64,000 bases of DNA from Niastella sp. (GCA_017744515.1 JAGIBF010000020.1:1-64000), one strand, 5' to 3'. Positions 9,397 through 18,012 are shown, counted from the first letter of the stretch. Numbers and translations: made by a program. Notes: generated from the letters alone by a model not told the origin.

Positions 9397-10804
9397 CAGC
9401 TTTCTTCTTCAGTAATGGAAGTTCCAATGTAAAGGCAGATCCTCTGCCCAATACGCTTTCCACCTTGATCTTTCCCTGGTGTGCGTCAACAATGGTTTTC
9501 ACATAGCTGAGTCCGAGACCGAATCCTTTTACGTTATGGAGGTTACCGGTATGTGCGCGGTAGAACTTTTCAAAAATGCGGCGCACTGTTTCTTTGCTCA
9601 TGCCTATTCCATTGTCTTCCACCCTGATCACAAGGTTCTTACTGGTACTATGGGTAGTTATTTTTAATACAAGGTTCTCTTTGGAATATTTCACCGCATT
9701 GTCGATGAGGTTGGAGATCAGGTTGCGGAAATGCACCGGATCGGCTTCTATATAATCCTGGCGGGCGCTCAGGTTCAGGTCGGCCTGACCTTGCTTTTCA
9801 TCCAGTTGCAGGATATAGTTGTCCATGATCTCATGAATGAGGTCGTGCACATGGATGGGTTGCTTATTCAGCTGCAGCTCCTGCCTGTCCATCACAGCAG
9901 CCTGGAGGATGGTTTCCACGTGCTTGTTCATCCGTTTGTTCTCTTCTTTGATGATGCCGCTGAAATAGTCCATCTTCGTGCGGTCCTGCAATACTTTGTC
10001 ATTACGCAAAGCATCTACAGCCAGTGATATAGTAGCGAGGGGTGTTTTGAACTCGTGGGTCATGTTGTTGATGAAATCGTTCTTGATCTCACTCAGTTTC
10101 TTCTGGCGCAACAAGGCAGTCACCGTTACATAGAAGGCTGCAATGATCATGATCGTAAAGAACACGGCTCCCACAATCATCCACTTCATCTGCTGAAGGA
10201 TGATCTTCTTCACGTTCGGCACTATCACCGACATGATCTCTTCGGGCACCAGGTTTTCGAGGTCGCTACCACTGGGTGGCTGGAATACGTAAATGAAATG
10301 GAAATAATCGGCCGCTAATGAGTCGCCGCCTTCTGCGAGGTTGAGTTCTTCCTCGGCTTTCAGGTAACCTCTGGACTTCAATTCGTAGGAAAGCAAACTA
10401 ACATTGGAGGTGATGGCAAATTCGAACTTCAGGTTTTGGAGGCCCTGGTTCTCGAACGATTTGCGCAGCTTTTCATCTACTTCAAATTCAGTAAACTTCT
10501 GTGCTATGGTTGGCGGCTTCATCAGCTCCATTTGGAACTGTTCGGAAGGCCAGTTGAAATTGGGTTTAGTGCGAAAGTTCTTGAGTGAGGGAAGTGTGCC
10601 TTTCTGGTCCATGAGCATCTTGCCCACGTCGTGTATACCGCGTTCCATCTTGTACTTGAACTCTTCCTGCTTATCGACCAGCATCGTTTGCAACCAGTTG
10701 TACTGCACGTAAATGGTGCCTATCAGCGACAGGCTGATCAAGACAATGATAATGGGAAATATTTTCCGTAATTGCAACTGATATGATTTTAACGCCACGT
10801 CCAT
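9362..10804 (-). CDS. Membrane sensor histidine kinase, orphan
   Basis: Two-component sensor kinase of 480 residues: short cytoplasmic N-terminus, membrane segment about 15-35, periplasmic sensor region about 36-205 of unrecognised type, membrane segment about 206-230, HisKA domain with the phosphorylated histidine in THEFKTPL (H250), and HATPase_c with N box (NLIDNAVKYS), DNGIGM and GFGLGLSYV. The architecture resembles Bacteroidota RprX-type kinases, which normally sit beside an OmpR-type response regulator. No regulator gene is adjacent here: upstream is divergent yqgE and downstream is convergent queA, whose 3' end it overlaps. Signal and partner are unknown. Confidence 0.92.
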   Translation of the reverse strand: MDVALKSYQLQLRKIFPIIIVLISLSLIGTIYVQYNWLQTMLVDKQEEFKYKMERGIHDVGKMLMDQKGTLPSLKNFRTKPNFNWPSEQFQMELMKPPTIAQKFTEFEVDEKLRKSFENQGLQNLKFEFAITSNVSLLSYELKSRGYLKAEEELNLAEGGDSLAADYFHFIYVFQPPSGSDLENLVPEEIMSVIVPNVKKIILQQMKWMIVGAVFFTIMIIAAFYVTVTALLRQKKLSEIKNDFINNMTHEFKTPLATISLAVDALRNDKVLQDRTKMDYFSGIIKEENKRMNKHVETILQAAVMDRQELQLNKQPIHVHDLIHEIMDNYILQLDEKQGQADLNLSARQDYIEADPVHFRNLISNLIDNAVKYSKENLVLKITTHSTSKNLVIRVEDNGIGMSKETVRRIFEKFYRAHTGNLHNVKGFGLGLSYVKTIVDAHQGKIKVESVLGRGSAFTLELPLLKKKAVTETADIHHHN

Positions 10805-11107
10805 TTACCTGCCTGTTTCTCAATAACTCAGCATTACAGAGAGTTCCCGGTCACGTCAATTTTCTCCTGCAGGTAATTTTCAATCGGCAAATTTAATAAA
10901 CAGGTTACAGAACCGCTAAGGAGCAGGACGGGGATGGTTTGATTTAACTAAGTTTTACCACGGAAAAGGCTGGTTAACCCCGGAGGCCCCTGCCAGCACC
11001 GCTTCTCCCCTTGTGCGCCCGAGTGCTAACTTAGTAAGTTTTGCGCAACGAATCCCATTTTTTAAACAATCATTTTGTCAGCAGCAAGAAAGTCTTAATT
11101 TAGGAAT
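10805..11107. other. Divergent intergenic region between kinase and yqgE, nothing firm seen
   Basis: Holds the 5' regions of both genes. The only structures noted are an 8-bp inverted repeat (ACTAAGTT near 10948 and AACTTAGT near 11029) with about 75 bases between arms, and TTTG 11074-11077 followed after 18 bases by TAATTTAG, an imperfect promoter that would leave almost no leader before ATG 11108. Neither is strong enough to call. Confidence 0.35.
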
Positions 11108-11659
11108 ATGATAAAACCGGGACCTGGAACGTTGTTGATAGCCGAGCCTTTTTTGAAAGACCCCAATTTTATGCGCACGGTTGTGTTTCTCTGCGATCAC
11201 CAGGAAGAAGGGAGTTTTGGTTTTGTCCTGAACAAGGCTTACGAGCACACGCTTAATGAGTTGATGAACGATCTCGATGAGTTGAAATTACCTGTTTTTT
11301 ATGGCGGTCCGGTACAGATGGATACCATCCATTTCCTGCACCAGTACCCTACCCTGATCCCCGGCAGCTTCCAGGTGCTGGATGAGATCTATTGGGGAGG
11401 TGATTTTGAAACGGCTATCAATCTTATCCGTGATGGGTCGATCGACATCAACAAGATCCGGTTCTTCATCGGTTATTCCGGTTGGGGAAGCGGACAACTG
11501 AATGATGAATTGAAGGAGAATTCCTGGCTTACCACCGAAGCGACCAAGAAGCTGGTGTTCCACCGCAATACGAATGAAATATGGAAGGAAGCCTTGAAAC
11601 ACCTCGGCGGTGATTATGAAATGATGGCCAACTTCCCCATCGACCCGCAGCTGAATTAG
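11108..11659 (+). CDS. YqgE/AlgH family protein (DUF179)
   Basis: Protein of 183 residues with the family's features: GTLLIAEPFLKDPNFMRTV at the N-terminus, LCDHQEEGSFGFVLNK, FYGGPVQMDTIHFLH, and FFIGYSGWGSGQL near residue 120, the most conserved block. The family is widespread in Gram-negative bacteria; AlgH in Pseudomonas was linked genetically to alginate regulation but its biochemical role is not settled. It stands alone, followed by a strong bidirectional terminator, so it is likely monocistronic. Confidence 0.93.
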   Translation: MIKPGPGTLLIAEPFLKDPNFMRTVVFLCDHQEEGSFGFVLNKAYEHTLNELMNDLDELKLPVFYGGPVQMDTIHFLHQYPTLIPGSFQVLDEIYWGGDFETAINLIRDGSIDINKIRFFIGYSGWGSGQLNDELKENSWLTTEATKKLVFHRNTNEIWKEALKHLGGDYEMMANFPIDPQLN

Positions 11660-11697
11660 GACGTGAGAAGTGAAATGTGAGACGTGAGACGCAGACA
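11660..11697 (+). repeat. Degenerate short repeat after the yqgE stop codon
   Basis: GACGTGAGA occurs at 11660-11668 and again at 11681-11689, with related AGTGAAATGTGA between and GACGC after: a degenerate 7-9 base tandem repeat starting at the base after the stop codon. Similar low-complexity tracts follow the stop codons at 37526 and 63820. Function unknown; it may be a slipped-strand remnant. Confidence 0.45.
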
Positions 11698-11756
11698 AGT
11701 TCCGAGGCAGGCTGTGAATCGTAGATGAATTGATCTTACTCTATTATAAAAAAACG

Positions 11757-11786
11757 AGGCCCCGCAAAAATGCGGGGCCTTTCTTT
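11757..11786. terminator. Bidirectional intrinsic terminator
   Basis: Perfect 9-bp stem AGGCCCCGC (11757-11765) / GCGGGGCCT (11772-11780) with loop AAAAAT, followed by TTCTTT on the plus strand and preceded by a run of A (11748-11754) that gives a U-tract on the minus strand. It lies between convergent yqgE and the beta-barrel gene and should stop both transcripts. Confidence 0.92.
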
Positions 11787-11814
11787 ATCAAACTTCAGCA
11801 CCTAATATTTTACA

Positions 11815-12435
11815 CTATTGTAATGGGAACTTCACGCCGATGCCAGCGCCCCAGTTGCTCATTCCATCGAGGTCGTTGTACTTAACCGGCATGTAGTTGT
11901 AATCGGCCCGCAGGGTGATTCCGGAAGGACCGCCCTTGCGGAAAGGCACGAAGATTCCTGCTTCGGGCCTCGCCGCAAAGCCAAATTTGCTTTTACTATT
12001 TTCAAACTCTCCAACATATTGGCGATACAGCACCAGGTTGCCACCCACACCTACACCAACATATGGTTGTATGGCCGACTGTGGCGTAAAATTATACTGT
12101 ACTTGTGCCAACACAGGGATTGCCTGTATAGAATTCGTTAATACTGCGGAGATATCACTGCCATCGTCCAACTTGTATACCTGGCGCGGATACTTCTGAT
12201 AGAAGTCCTGGAAACCGGTACCCAAACCTATCGACAGCTTATCGTTGATACCATACAGCAGGCTGGCTGCCCAGCTGCGATAAGATGTCTTATCGATCAC
12301 ATCTTTAAAATTGCCGGTAGGTGTATTGATGGAGTAATTGATGTTGAGGTTCAACCGCCCTTCCTGGGCCTGTGTTACTCCGGCTGTAAATAAGCCGGCT
12401 ATCAACACTGCAATTATCTTATAGGAAGTTTTCAT
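11815..12435 (-). CDS. Outer-membrane beta-barrel protein, unknown function
   Basis: Secreted protein of 206 residues with a clear signal peptide (MKTSYKIIAVLIAGLFTAGVTQA, cleavage before QEG). The mature part has alternating hydrophobic/polar strands, aromatic residues at strand ends, and QPYVGVGVGGNLVLY and WGAGIGVKF, as in small OmpW/OprF-N-type eight-stranded barrels of Bacteroidota. Function cannot be told from sequence. It follows the DUF4136 lipoprotein gene by 26 bases on the same strand, so the two are probably cotranscribed and end at the terminator near 11780. Confidence 0.8.
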   Translation of the reverse strand: MKTSYKIIAVLIAGLFTAGVTQAQEGRLNLNINYSINTPTGNFKDVIDKTSYRSWAASLLYGINDKLSIGLGTGFQDFYQKYPRQVYKLDDGSDISAVLTNSIQAIPVLAQVQYNFTPQSAIQPYVGVGVGGNLVLYRQYVGEFENSKSKFGFAARPEAGIFVPFRKGGPSGITLRADYNYMPVKYNDLDGMSNWGAGIGVKFPLQ

Positions 12436-12461
12436 TGTCGTAATCTTTTTTGTTCAGGGAA

Positions 12462-13097
12462 TTATTGTCCTGACTTAAAGTAAGTCGATTGATCGAACAG
12501 GCTCTTGATATGGTTGGCCGCATTCTGTGTGCGGAACACACCTGATCCACGCACCAGTCCCATCCATACGCCTTTAATCTGTTTTTCGGCTCCTGCATCT
12601 TTCAGGTCGAGCGCATCAATGGAGAGGGCGCCTTCTGTGATCTGGTAAGAACCGTACCAGGTAGGAAATCCATAACCGTAACCTGGGTAACCCCAATAGA
12701 AAGGATCCCAGTATCCGTAGTAGCTGCCCCAATAATCAGGATAGCTTACAATGCCCGAATAGGTGTTGTAAATACGGCTCACGTTGATGCCAATGTCAGG
12801 GCTTTGGCTTTTACTGACCAGTGTGTAGCCTTGTTGTTGTAAGCGTGTTTTCAATGCGTCGATCACGGCTGCATCATAGGCTGTGATGTCTTTTCCTTCC
12901 AGCCGGTTGTTGCTGATGACCGATACGGAATCTACAATGCTGAATGTGGTATACGAACTGAAGTTGGCGCTACTATCGCGATTGGTGATATAAATGCGGC
13001 TCTCGTCTTCTGTGAGGTTATTGAGTGGTTCTTTGGTGCAACTCCCCAACAAACCCATGACTGCCGCTGCGCTAATCGTTAAGAGTATGCTTTTCAT
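12462..13097 (-). CDS. DUF4136 family lipoprotein
   Basis: Lipoprotein of 211 residues. The start is placed at ATG 13097 (MKSILLTISAAAV) because it gives a short lipoprotein signal ending in the lipobox LLGSC; the 12-residue upstream extension to 13133 adds nothing. The mature region contains the DUF4136 pattern: FSSYTTFSIVDS, a Q-rich DALKTRLQQQGYTLV segment, and an aromatic, glycine-rich stretch (YWGSYYGYWDPFYWGYPGYG) before the C-terminal IKGVWMGLVRGSG. Members are widespread envelope proteins without known activity. It is the first gene of a likely two-gene unit with the beta-barrel gene. Confidence 0.85.
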   Translation of the reverse strand: MKSILLTISAAAVMGLLGSCTKEPLNNLTEDESRIYITNRDSSANFSSYTTFSIVDSVSVISNNRLEGKDITAYDAAVIDALKTRLQQQGYTLVSKSQSPDIGINVSRIYNTYSGIVSYPDYWGSYYGYWDPFYWGYPGYGYGFPTWYGSYQITEGALSIDALDLKDAGAEKQIKGVWMGLVRGSGVFRTQNAANHIKSLFDQSTYFKSGQ

Positions 13098-13208
13098 TAC
13101 GTTGTTTTTTACATCTATTAGACGAAAAAACATGTGCCACGGTTTGACTAATGGAGATACTTAACAGTGCTATAACAGTTATTAAAAGGGGGTTAAAAGT
13201 ATGAGTGG

Positions 13209-14345
13209 TTACTGCCTTACTTTCCTGCACAGCCATAATATGATCAAGCCGAGGAGAGATAATAGCAATAATGCATAACGCAATCCTGTTTGATGGGCAA
13301 TGAAACCTATCATGGGTGGTCCGACAAGAAAGCCAGAGAAGCCTACGGTGCTGACAGCAGCCAGTGCGGCGCTGGTGCTCATCGTAGTCGTTTTGGCGCT
13401 AAGGCTGTACACAATGGGTATTACTGTGGCCACTCCAAATCCGATCAATCCAAACCCGATGAGCACAGCAACGGGATGTGCTACCGATGTAGCCAACAAC
13501 AAGCCTATTGTAACGAGTGATCCATCGAGCATCAGTGCTTTTTTGTAACTCAACTTACCAATTACGCCATCTCCTACCAGCCGCCCCAGCGCCATCATAC
13601 AGGCAAAGACCATATAACCGCTCGTGCTCACACGCTGCAAATCGTTCAACACTTGTTTATAGTACAACGAGCTCCAGTCGGCCATGGCGCCTTCGCAGAT
13701 GGCGCAACAAAAACAGATAGCGCCCAACAGCCATAGTGTTTTATCGGGCCATGCAAATATCTTTTGCTCACCAGCCGGTTTGGTTTTCCTGATCAGGTAA
13801 AAAACCATGGCAGAAGATATTACCGTCACGATCACAGCTACTGTCATAAAATGTTGTGTGGTGGTAGCGCCGATCTTCATGGTATATCCTCCCAGGCCCG
13901 CAGCTGTCATCGCTCCAATACTCCATAGTCCATGAAATGAAGACAGTAATGATTTATCATACATCTCTTCCTGCACCAGGAGTGCTTGTGTATTCATCGC
14001 GATATTGAGTACGTTGCCGCAAAAGCCAAACAGGAATAACGCAACTGACAACATAAATACTGTACTGCTGTAACCAATGAAGAGTAATACAAGGGCATAG
14101 GCAATGGCTGATGCAAAGTTCATGAGCCTGCTGCCCAACACCGATACTGCCCAGCCCGCAAAGGGGAGTGCTACCAGAGCGCCCAGCGGCAGCATGAACA
14201 ATACTGCACCGAGCTCTGCTTCATTCAATCCGAATTGCTCTTTGACAGCAGGTATGCGGGAGGCCCAGGTAGCAAAGACAAAGCCGCAAACAAAAAAGAA
14301 ACAGGAAGCAGCAACGCGGTGTATGATGGGTTTGTGGAGGGCCAT
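13209..14345 (-). CDS. Major facilitator superfamily permease (YbjJ-like)
   Basis: Membrane transporter of 378 residues with about twelve hydrophobic segments. The N-terminal FFFVCGFVFATWASRIPAVKEQFGL strongly resembles the YbjJ-type MFS branch, in which segment 1 carries the G(F/M)xxATWxSRIP motif. Substrate unknown; related proteins are annotated as putative sugar or drug permeases. It is a single gene divergent from the esterase gene, with small hairpins in the gap (14440-14489). The start at 14345 gives a short cytoplasmic N-terminus. Confidence 0.87.
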   Translation of the reverse strand: MALHKPIIHRVAASCFFFVCGFVFATWASRIPAVKEQFGLNEAELGAVLFMLPLGALVALPFAGWAVSVLGSRLMNFASAIAYALVLLFIGYSSTVFMLSVALFLFGFCGNVLNIAMNTQALLVQEEMYDKSLLSSFHGLWSIGAMTAAGLGGYTMKIGATTTQHFMTVAVIVTVISSAMVFYLIRKTKPAGEQKIFAWPDKTLWLLGAICFCCAICEGAMADWSSLYYKQVLNDLQRVSTSGYMVFACMMALGRLVGDGVIGKLSYKKALMLDGSLVTIGLLLATSVAHPVAVLIGFGLIGFGVATVIPIVYSLSAKTTTMSTSAALAAVSTVGFSGFLVGPPMIGFIAHQTGLRYALLLLSLLGLIILWLCRKVRQ

Positions 14346-14439
14346 ATCGTGACAAAGATAGCCTGCGTACGCTGTCTGGATGTGATTTTTCCGTATAAGG
14401 ATTTTACCAGCAAATCGATGTGGGTTTTACGATGGGCCT

Positions 14440-14489
14440 GCAAAACCCCTCGATTTTGCGTTGTTTGGCGAATAGTAACACGCCAAAAC
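14440..14489. promoter_or_regulatory. Two small hairpins sharing CAAAACCCC in a divergent gap
   Basis: GCAAAA/TTTTGC (14440-14445 and 14454-14459) and GTTTGGCG/CGCCAAAAC (14463-14470 and 14481-14489) form two neighbouring short inverted repeats. The word CAAAACCCC occurs at 14441 and again at 14485. This may be an operator between the permease and esterase genes; the arms are short and chance is possible. Confidence 0.25.
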
Positions 14490-14611
14490 CCCGTATGGTA
14501 CAGTAATTGCCAGCTTTAGGGGTACATCATTAATCCGTATCGGGGCGCTGTATAATGGTCGGCATTATATAGCATATCAGGCCCTTCGTTTTGACCCAAA
14601 ATCGAACCACT

Positions 14612-16525
14612 ATGAAAACCACTCTACTCGTGGCAGGCATCCTATTGTCTGTATTTGCTTCCGGTCAACAGGTAGCAAAAGGTCTTACTGCTTCTAATGG
14701 TACTTTCATTGGCTTCTATCAGTACACTCCCGTTGATTACAATGCTACTGGCGAAAAGTACCCGCTTATCATCTTTCTGCATGGTATCGGGGAACGGGGT
14801 AATGGTACTACTGATTTACCAAGTGTAGCCAACAATGGTATTCCCAAGTACATCAGGAACGGGCACAAAATGCGCTTCTTCTGGAATGGCAAATGGCAAA
14901 CATTTCTCGTACTGTCACCACAGCTTAGTCCTAATTACGGCTGGTGGTACAACTTCTATGTGGAAGAAATGATCAAGTATGCCAAAGCCAACCTGAATGT
15001 GGATACCAATCGTATCTCGCTCGCCGGTCTTAGTCTTGGCGGGGGTGGTGTATGGTCTTATCCGAAGGAGTCTCTCGCGAAGGCTAAACAGCTCAATGCC
15101 ATCGCGCCTTGCTGCCCTACCTGTGAAACGATCGATAATTGTAACATCACCCAGGCGAATCTGCCCTTGTGGGCTTTTCATGCGCAGAATGACCCTACGA
15201 CTCCTGCCAACTGTACTTCGGCCTCCATCGACAGGTTGAATACCACTTGTGGCGCTGCTGTACCGGCTTATAAAACCATCTGGCCCGATGGCGGGCATGG
15301 TGTGTGGGATAGAGCTTTCGATACTGTATATAAATGGCAAAATCCCAATGTATATGAATGGATGCTGGGGCAGGATAAAAGCAAACCTGTGAACATTCGT
15401 CCGCAAGCCAATGCCGGCTCTAACCTGACGATCTCTACCACCACGGGTTATGCTAACCTTAGTGGCGCCAGCTCTACTGATGCAGACGGAACTCTTGAAC
15501 GTTTTGTGTGGAAGCAGGTATCTGGCCCTTCCAACAGCACTATTGTTTCTTCGGTATCAACAAATGGTCTGACACGGGTGAACGGTCTCACCACTGCAGG
15601 CACCTATGTTTTTGAACTGACTGTAGTAGACGACCGCGCTGACTTTGTAAAAACCACTGTTTCTGTAACTGTAGTAAGCGGAGCCACCTCCAACATTCCG
15701 CCAGTTACGGTAGCTGGTCCCAATATTAGTACTGCTGTAGCCAGTGTGACGCTGCATGGCAGCGACTCTTATGATCCTGATGGAACGGTAGTAAATTATA
15801 AGTGGACTAAAATATCCGGCCCGGCTGTTTATAATCTTTCCAATGATGCCGTAGCCAACCCTGATCTTTCCAACCTGCTGATCGGCACTTACCAATTCCA
15901 GTTGGAGACGACTGATAACCTGGGCGCTAAAACGCAGGGGGTAGTAACGGTCAACTCTTCTTCTTCCACCTTGCCTACCACGCTCGCTTATTTCAAAGGC
16001 AACGCCTCCACCGGTGCAGCCAAACTGACCTGGGCAACTGCGCAGGAAGAAAATAATAACCGCTTCGAGGTGGAACGTAGTAGTGACGGAAAAAGCTTTG
16101 CTGTAATTGGTGTTGTACAATCGGCGGGCAATAGCTCAATGCAGCAAACGTATGCTTACACCGACCCGCAAGAGGCTCGTGGCACGCTGTATTACAGGCT
16201 GCGACTTGTAAACACCGATGGCAAGACCATTATGTATTCACCCGTGGTTCCTATAACCAGCAACCGCGCTAAGGCAAGGTTGGAATACTTTCCCAACCCG
16301 GTTAAAGAAAGTATTACTGTATTGGTGAGTGATAACCAACGTGGGTTGCTACAAATACGCCTGATCGGCATGGATGGTAAAGTGATTCAGCAGAAGCAAT
16401 GGATGAAGAAAGAGGAAAGTATTACTGCCATCATGGATGCAGCGCGATTACTGCCGGGTATCTACCTAATGGAGGTTACTGTTGGTGACCAGCTGCGTGA
16501 GATCAGGAAGATTGTGAAAGAGTAA
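14612..16525 (+). CDS. Secreted esterase with PKD-like repeats and type IX sorting domain
   Basis: Exported multidomain hydrolase. ATG 14612 is preferred over the upstream start at 14591 because it begins a clean signal peptide (MKTTLLVAGILLSVFASG, 637 residues in total). Residues about 25-265 form an alpha/beta-hydrolase with FLHGIGERG, the nucleophile elbow GLSLGG, an ND acid region and GGHGVWD with the catalytic histidine, resembling PHB-depolymerase/feruloyl-esterase (CE1-like) enzymes. Two PKD/Ig-like repeats (about 270-455) follow, then a fibronectin-like linker and a C-terminal type A sorting domain (about 555-637, beginning LEYFPNPVKES). The protein should be secreted or surface-attached and act on polysaccharide esters; the substrate is a guess. 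A terminator follows. Confidence 0.88.
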   Translation: MKTTLLVAGILLSVFASGQQVAKGLTASNGTFIGFYQYTPVDYNATGEKYPLIIFLHGIGERGNGTTDLPSVANNGIPKYIRNGHKMRFFWNGKWQTFLVLSPQLSPNYGWWYNFYVEEMIKYAKANLNVDTNRISLAGLSLGGGGVWSYPKESLAKAKQLNAIAPCCPTCETIDNCNITQANLPLWAFHAQNDPTTPANCTSASIDRLNTTCGAAVPAYKTIWPDGGHGVWDRAFDTVYKWQNPNVYEWMLGQDKSKPVNIRPQANAGSNLTISTTTGYANLSGASSTDADGTLERFVWKQVSGPSNSTIVSSVSTNGLTRVNGLTTAGTYVFELTVVDDRADFVKTTVSVTVVSGATSNIPPVTVAGPNISTAVASVTLHGSDSYDPDGTVVNYKWTKISGPAVYNLSNDAVANPDLSNLLIGTYQFQLETTDNLGAKTQGVVTVNSSSSTLPTTLAYFKGNASTGAAKLTWATAQEENNNRFEVERSSDGKSFAVIGVVQSAGNSSMQQTYAYTDPQEARGTLYYRLRLVNTDGKTIMYSPVVPITSNRAKARLEYFPNPVKESITVLVSDNQRGLLQIRLIGMDGKVIQQKQWMKKEESITAIMDAARLLPGIYLMEVTVGDQLREIRKIVKE

Positions 16526-16615
16526 CACGAATATGCTTTAACACAAATTAAAGCGAATTGCACGAATTGAGCTAAGAGCTTTTTGGATTACATACAACCA
16601 TGAATGATGATTAAC

Positions 16616-16646
16616 GCCGGGCTGCTTAGTGCAGCCTGGCTTTTTT
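16616..16646 (+). terminator. Intrinsic terminator after the esterase gene
   Basis: Ten-base stem GCCGGGCTGC (16616-16625) / GCAGCCTGGC (16631-16640) with one G-U wobble, loop TTAGT, followed by TTTTTT (16641-16646). It ends the esterase transcript 90 bases after the stop codon. Confidence 0.9.
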
Positions 16647-16671
16647 ACGCATCAGCCCTGTTTGACAATGA

Positions 16672-17265
16672 TCACCTAAAGGGTTGATAGAAGGAATGTG
16701 TTGCCAGCGCCAGCATGGGTTTGTCTCCGCTGGTATCGCCGTAGCAGTAAATGCTGTTGTATTGGGAGAGATCGTATGCTTCGCGGATGCGGCGTACTTT
16801 TTCTTCTCCATGGCAGTTGTTGCCTTTGATCTTACCCGTGATCTTTTCTTTGTTCACCTCCAGGCGGGTGGCCAGTAAGGGGAGGTTGAGTGTAGCGCAC
16901 CAGGGGCGCAGCCAGTTTTCGGGCGAAGCGGAAACGATCACCACTTCGACGCCGGCCTGTTTCAGCTTGTCTATTTCTTTGAGGGCTTTCTCCCGTATCA
17001 GTGAAGGAATAGCTTCTGCTGCAAACTGCTCACAGAAGGTATTGAAGTCTGCTTCTTTCATACCGCCAAAGAAGAACTGTAATGTTCTTTCTTTAGCCAG
17101 CTGGTTGGATATAATCCCGGCTTTATACGCCACCAGGAAAGGGCTGTTGAGCAGGAAGACGAAGTAGAACTTCGCTTTCCCATGCCTGTACTTGAATATT
17201 TCCAGCAGGGTATCTTTGGTAGTAATGGTACCATCGAAATCGAAGAATGCAATTGACCGGCTCAC
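16672..17265 (-). CDS. HAD-IB family phosphatase, probable polyprenyl-phospho-phosphoribose phosphatase
   Basis: Haloacid-dehalogenase phosphatase of 197 residues: motif I FFDFDGTIT (nucleophile D9, acid D11), motif II VIVSASPE, and motif III-IV CYGDTSGDKPML. This is the serine-phosphatase-like IB subgroup. It is the last gene of a four-gene operon with phosphoribosyltransferase, DprE1-like and DprE2-like genes. The GTG start at 17265 overlaps the TGA stop of the preceding gene (GTGA), showing tight coupling. In that pathway a phosphatase is needed to remove the 5-phosphate from polyprenyl-phospho-ribose-5-phosphate; mycobacteria use the unrelated PAP2-type Rv3807c. The substrate is inferred from context only. 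Confidence 0.85.
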   Translation of the reverse strand: MSRSIAFFDFDGTITTKDTLLEIFKYRHGKAKFYFVFLLNSPFLVAYKAGIISNQLAKERTLQFFFGGMKEADFNTFCEQFAAEAIPSLIREKALKEIDKLKQAGVEVVIVSASPENWLRPWCATLNLPLLATRLEVNKEKITGKIKGNNCHGEEKVRRIREAYDLSQYNSIYCYGDTSGDKPMLALATHSFYQPFR

Positions 17266-17993
17266 ATTTTCAGTTTTTTGAACATGAATTCAGGAATACT
17301 CTTAATGATCAGCATGATCCAGCGCCAGAACCATTTCACGTATACTACGTTCTTTTTCTTTGCTACTGCTTTGTAAACGGTATTGGCCACTTGTTCGGGC
17401 ATTGCCGTCAACAAAGGGGGTAACGTAAGATTGGCTGTCATGGCCGTATATACAAAGCCGGGTTGCACGCTCACTACGTGTATACCTTCATGGAACATGC
17501 GGTTGCGCAGGCCCGACAAGTAGGCCGTGAAACCTGCTTTGGCGCTACCATAGATGTAATTGCTTTGTCTGCCACGCTCACCTGCCACGGAGCTAATGCC
17601 GGCAATCACGCCTTTCTTCTGTGCTGCGTAGTAATTGCTCACTACATTGAGGATAGAAACGGCGCCGGTATAATTGGTGTGAATGATCTTTTCGCTTTCT
17701 GCCCAGTTTGCTCTCGCTGTTTCATTTTCACCGAGGTAGCCAAATACGCAAATGGTGATATCGGGCTTTACGGGCAACTGGTCGAAGAATGCCTGGTGTG
17801 CTGTAAAGTTGAGGGCATCGAATTCATGTGCCGTACAGGTCACATTGTGGCGGATAGCAATATCCGACTGCAGGGCTTTCAGCCTTTGTGCGTTGCGGGC
17901 AGCCAGTTGTATTGCATGGCCTTCTGCCGCATATTTGTTAGCAATGGCCATCGCCATGTCGGAGGCGGCGCCAAGTATAAGGATGGTAGACAT
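17262..17993 (-). CDS. dprE2: Short-chain dehydrogenase, DprE2-like 2-ketoribose reductase
   Basis: NAD(P)H-dependent short-chain dehydrogenase of 243 residues with the N-terminal cofactor-binding ILGAASDMAMAIA (about 5-17), the active-site serine in GISSVAGERG and the catalytic pair in YGSAK. The GAASD form of the glycine motif and a hydrophobic basic C-terminal tail (VVYVKWFWRWIMLIIKSIP) are features of DprE2, which reduces polyprenyl-phospho-2-keto-ribose to polyprenyl-phospho-arabinofuranose. It lies 19 bases after the DprE1-like gene and overlaps the HAD phosphatase gene by four bases. The tail suggests membrane association with the lipid substrate. Confidence 0.82.
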   Translation of the reverse strand: MSTILILGAASDMAMAIANKYAAEGHAIQLAARNAQRLKALQSDIAIRHNVTCTAHEFDALNFTAHQAFFDQLPVKPDITICVFGYLGENETARANWAESEKIIHTNYTGAVSILNVVSNYYAAQKKGVIAGISSVAGERGRQSNYIYGSAKAGFTAYLSGLRNRMFHEGIHVVSVQPGFVYTAMTANLTLPPLLTAMPEQVANTVYKAVAKKKNVVYVKWFWRWIMLIIKSIPEFMFKKLKM

Positions 17994-18012
17994 TGATTGG
18001 TTGTGATGGGTT

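Noticed and set aside
10948-11036. Eight-base inverted repeat ACTAAGTT / AACTTAGT
   Set aside because: Arms are short and about 75 bases apart; expected by chance in AT-rich DNA.
11074-11103. Promoter-like TTTG-N18-TAATTTAG before yqgE
   Set aside because: -7 element is imperfect and only five bases from the start codon, which would leave almost no leader.
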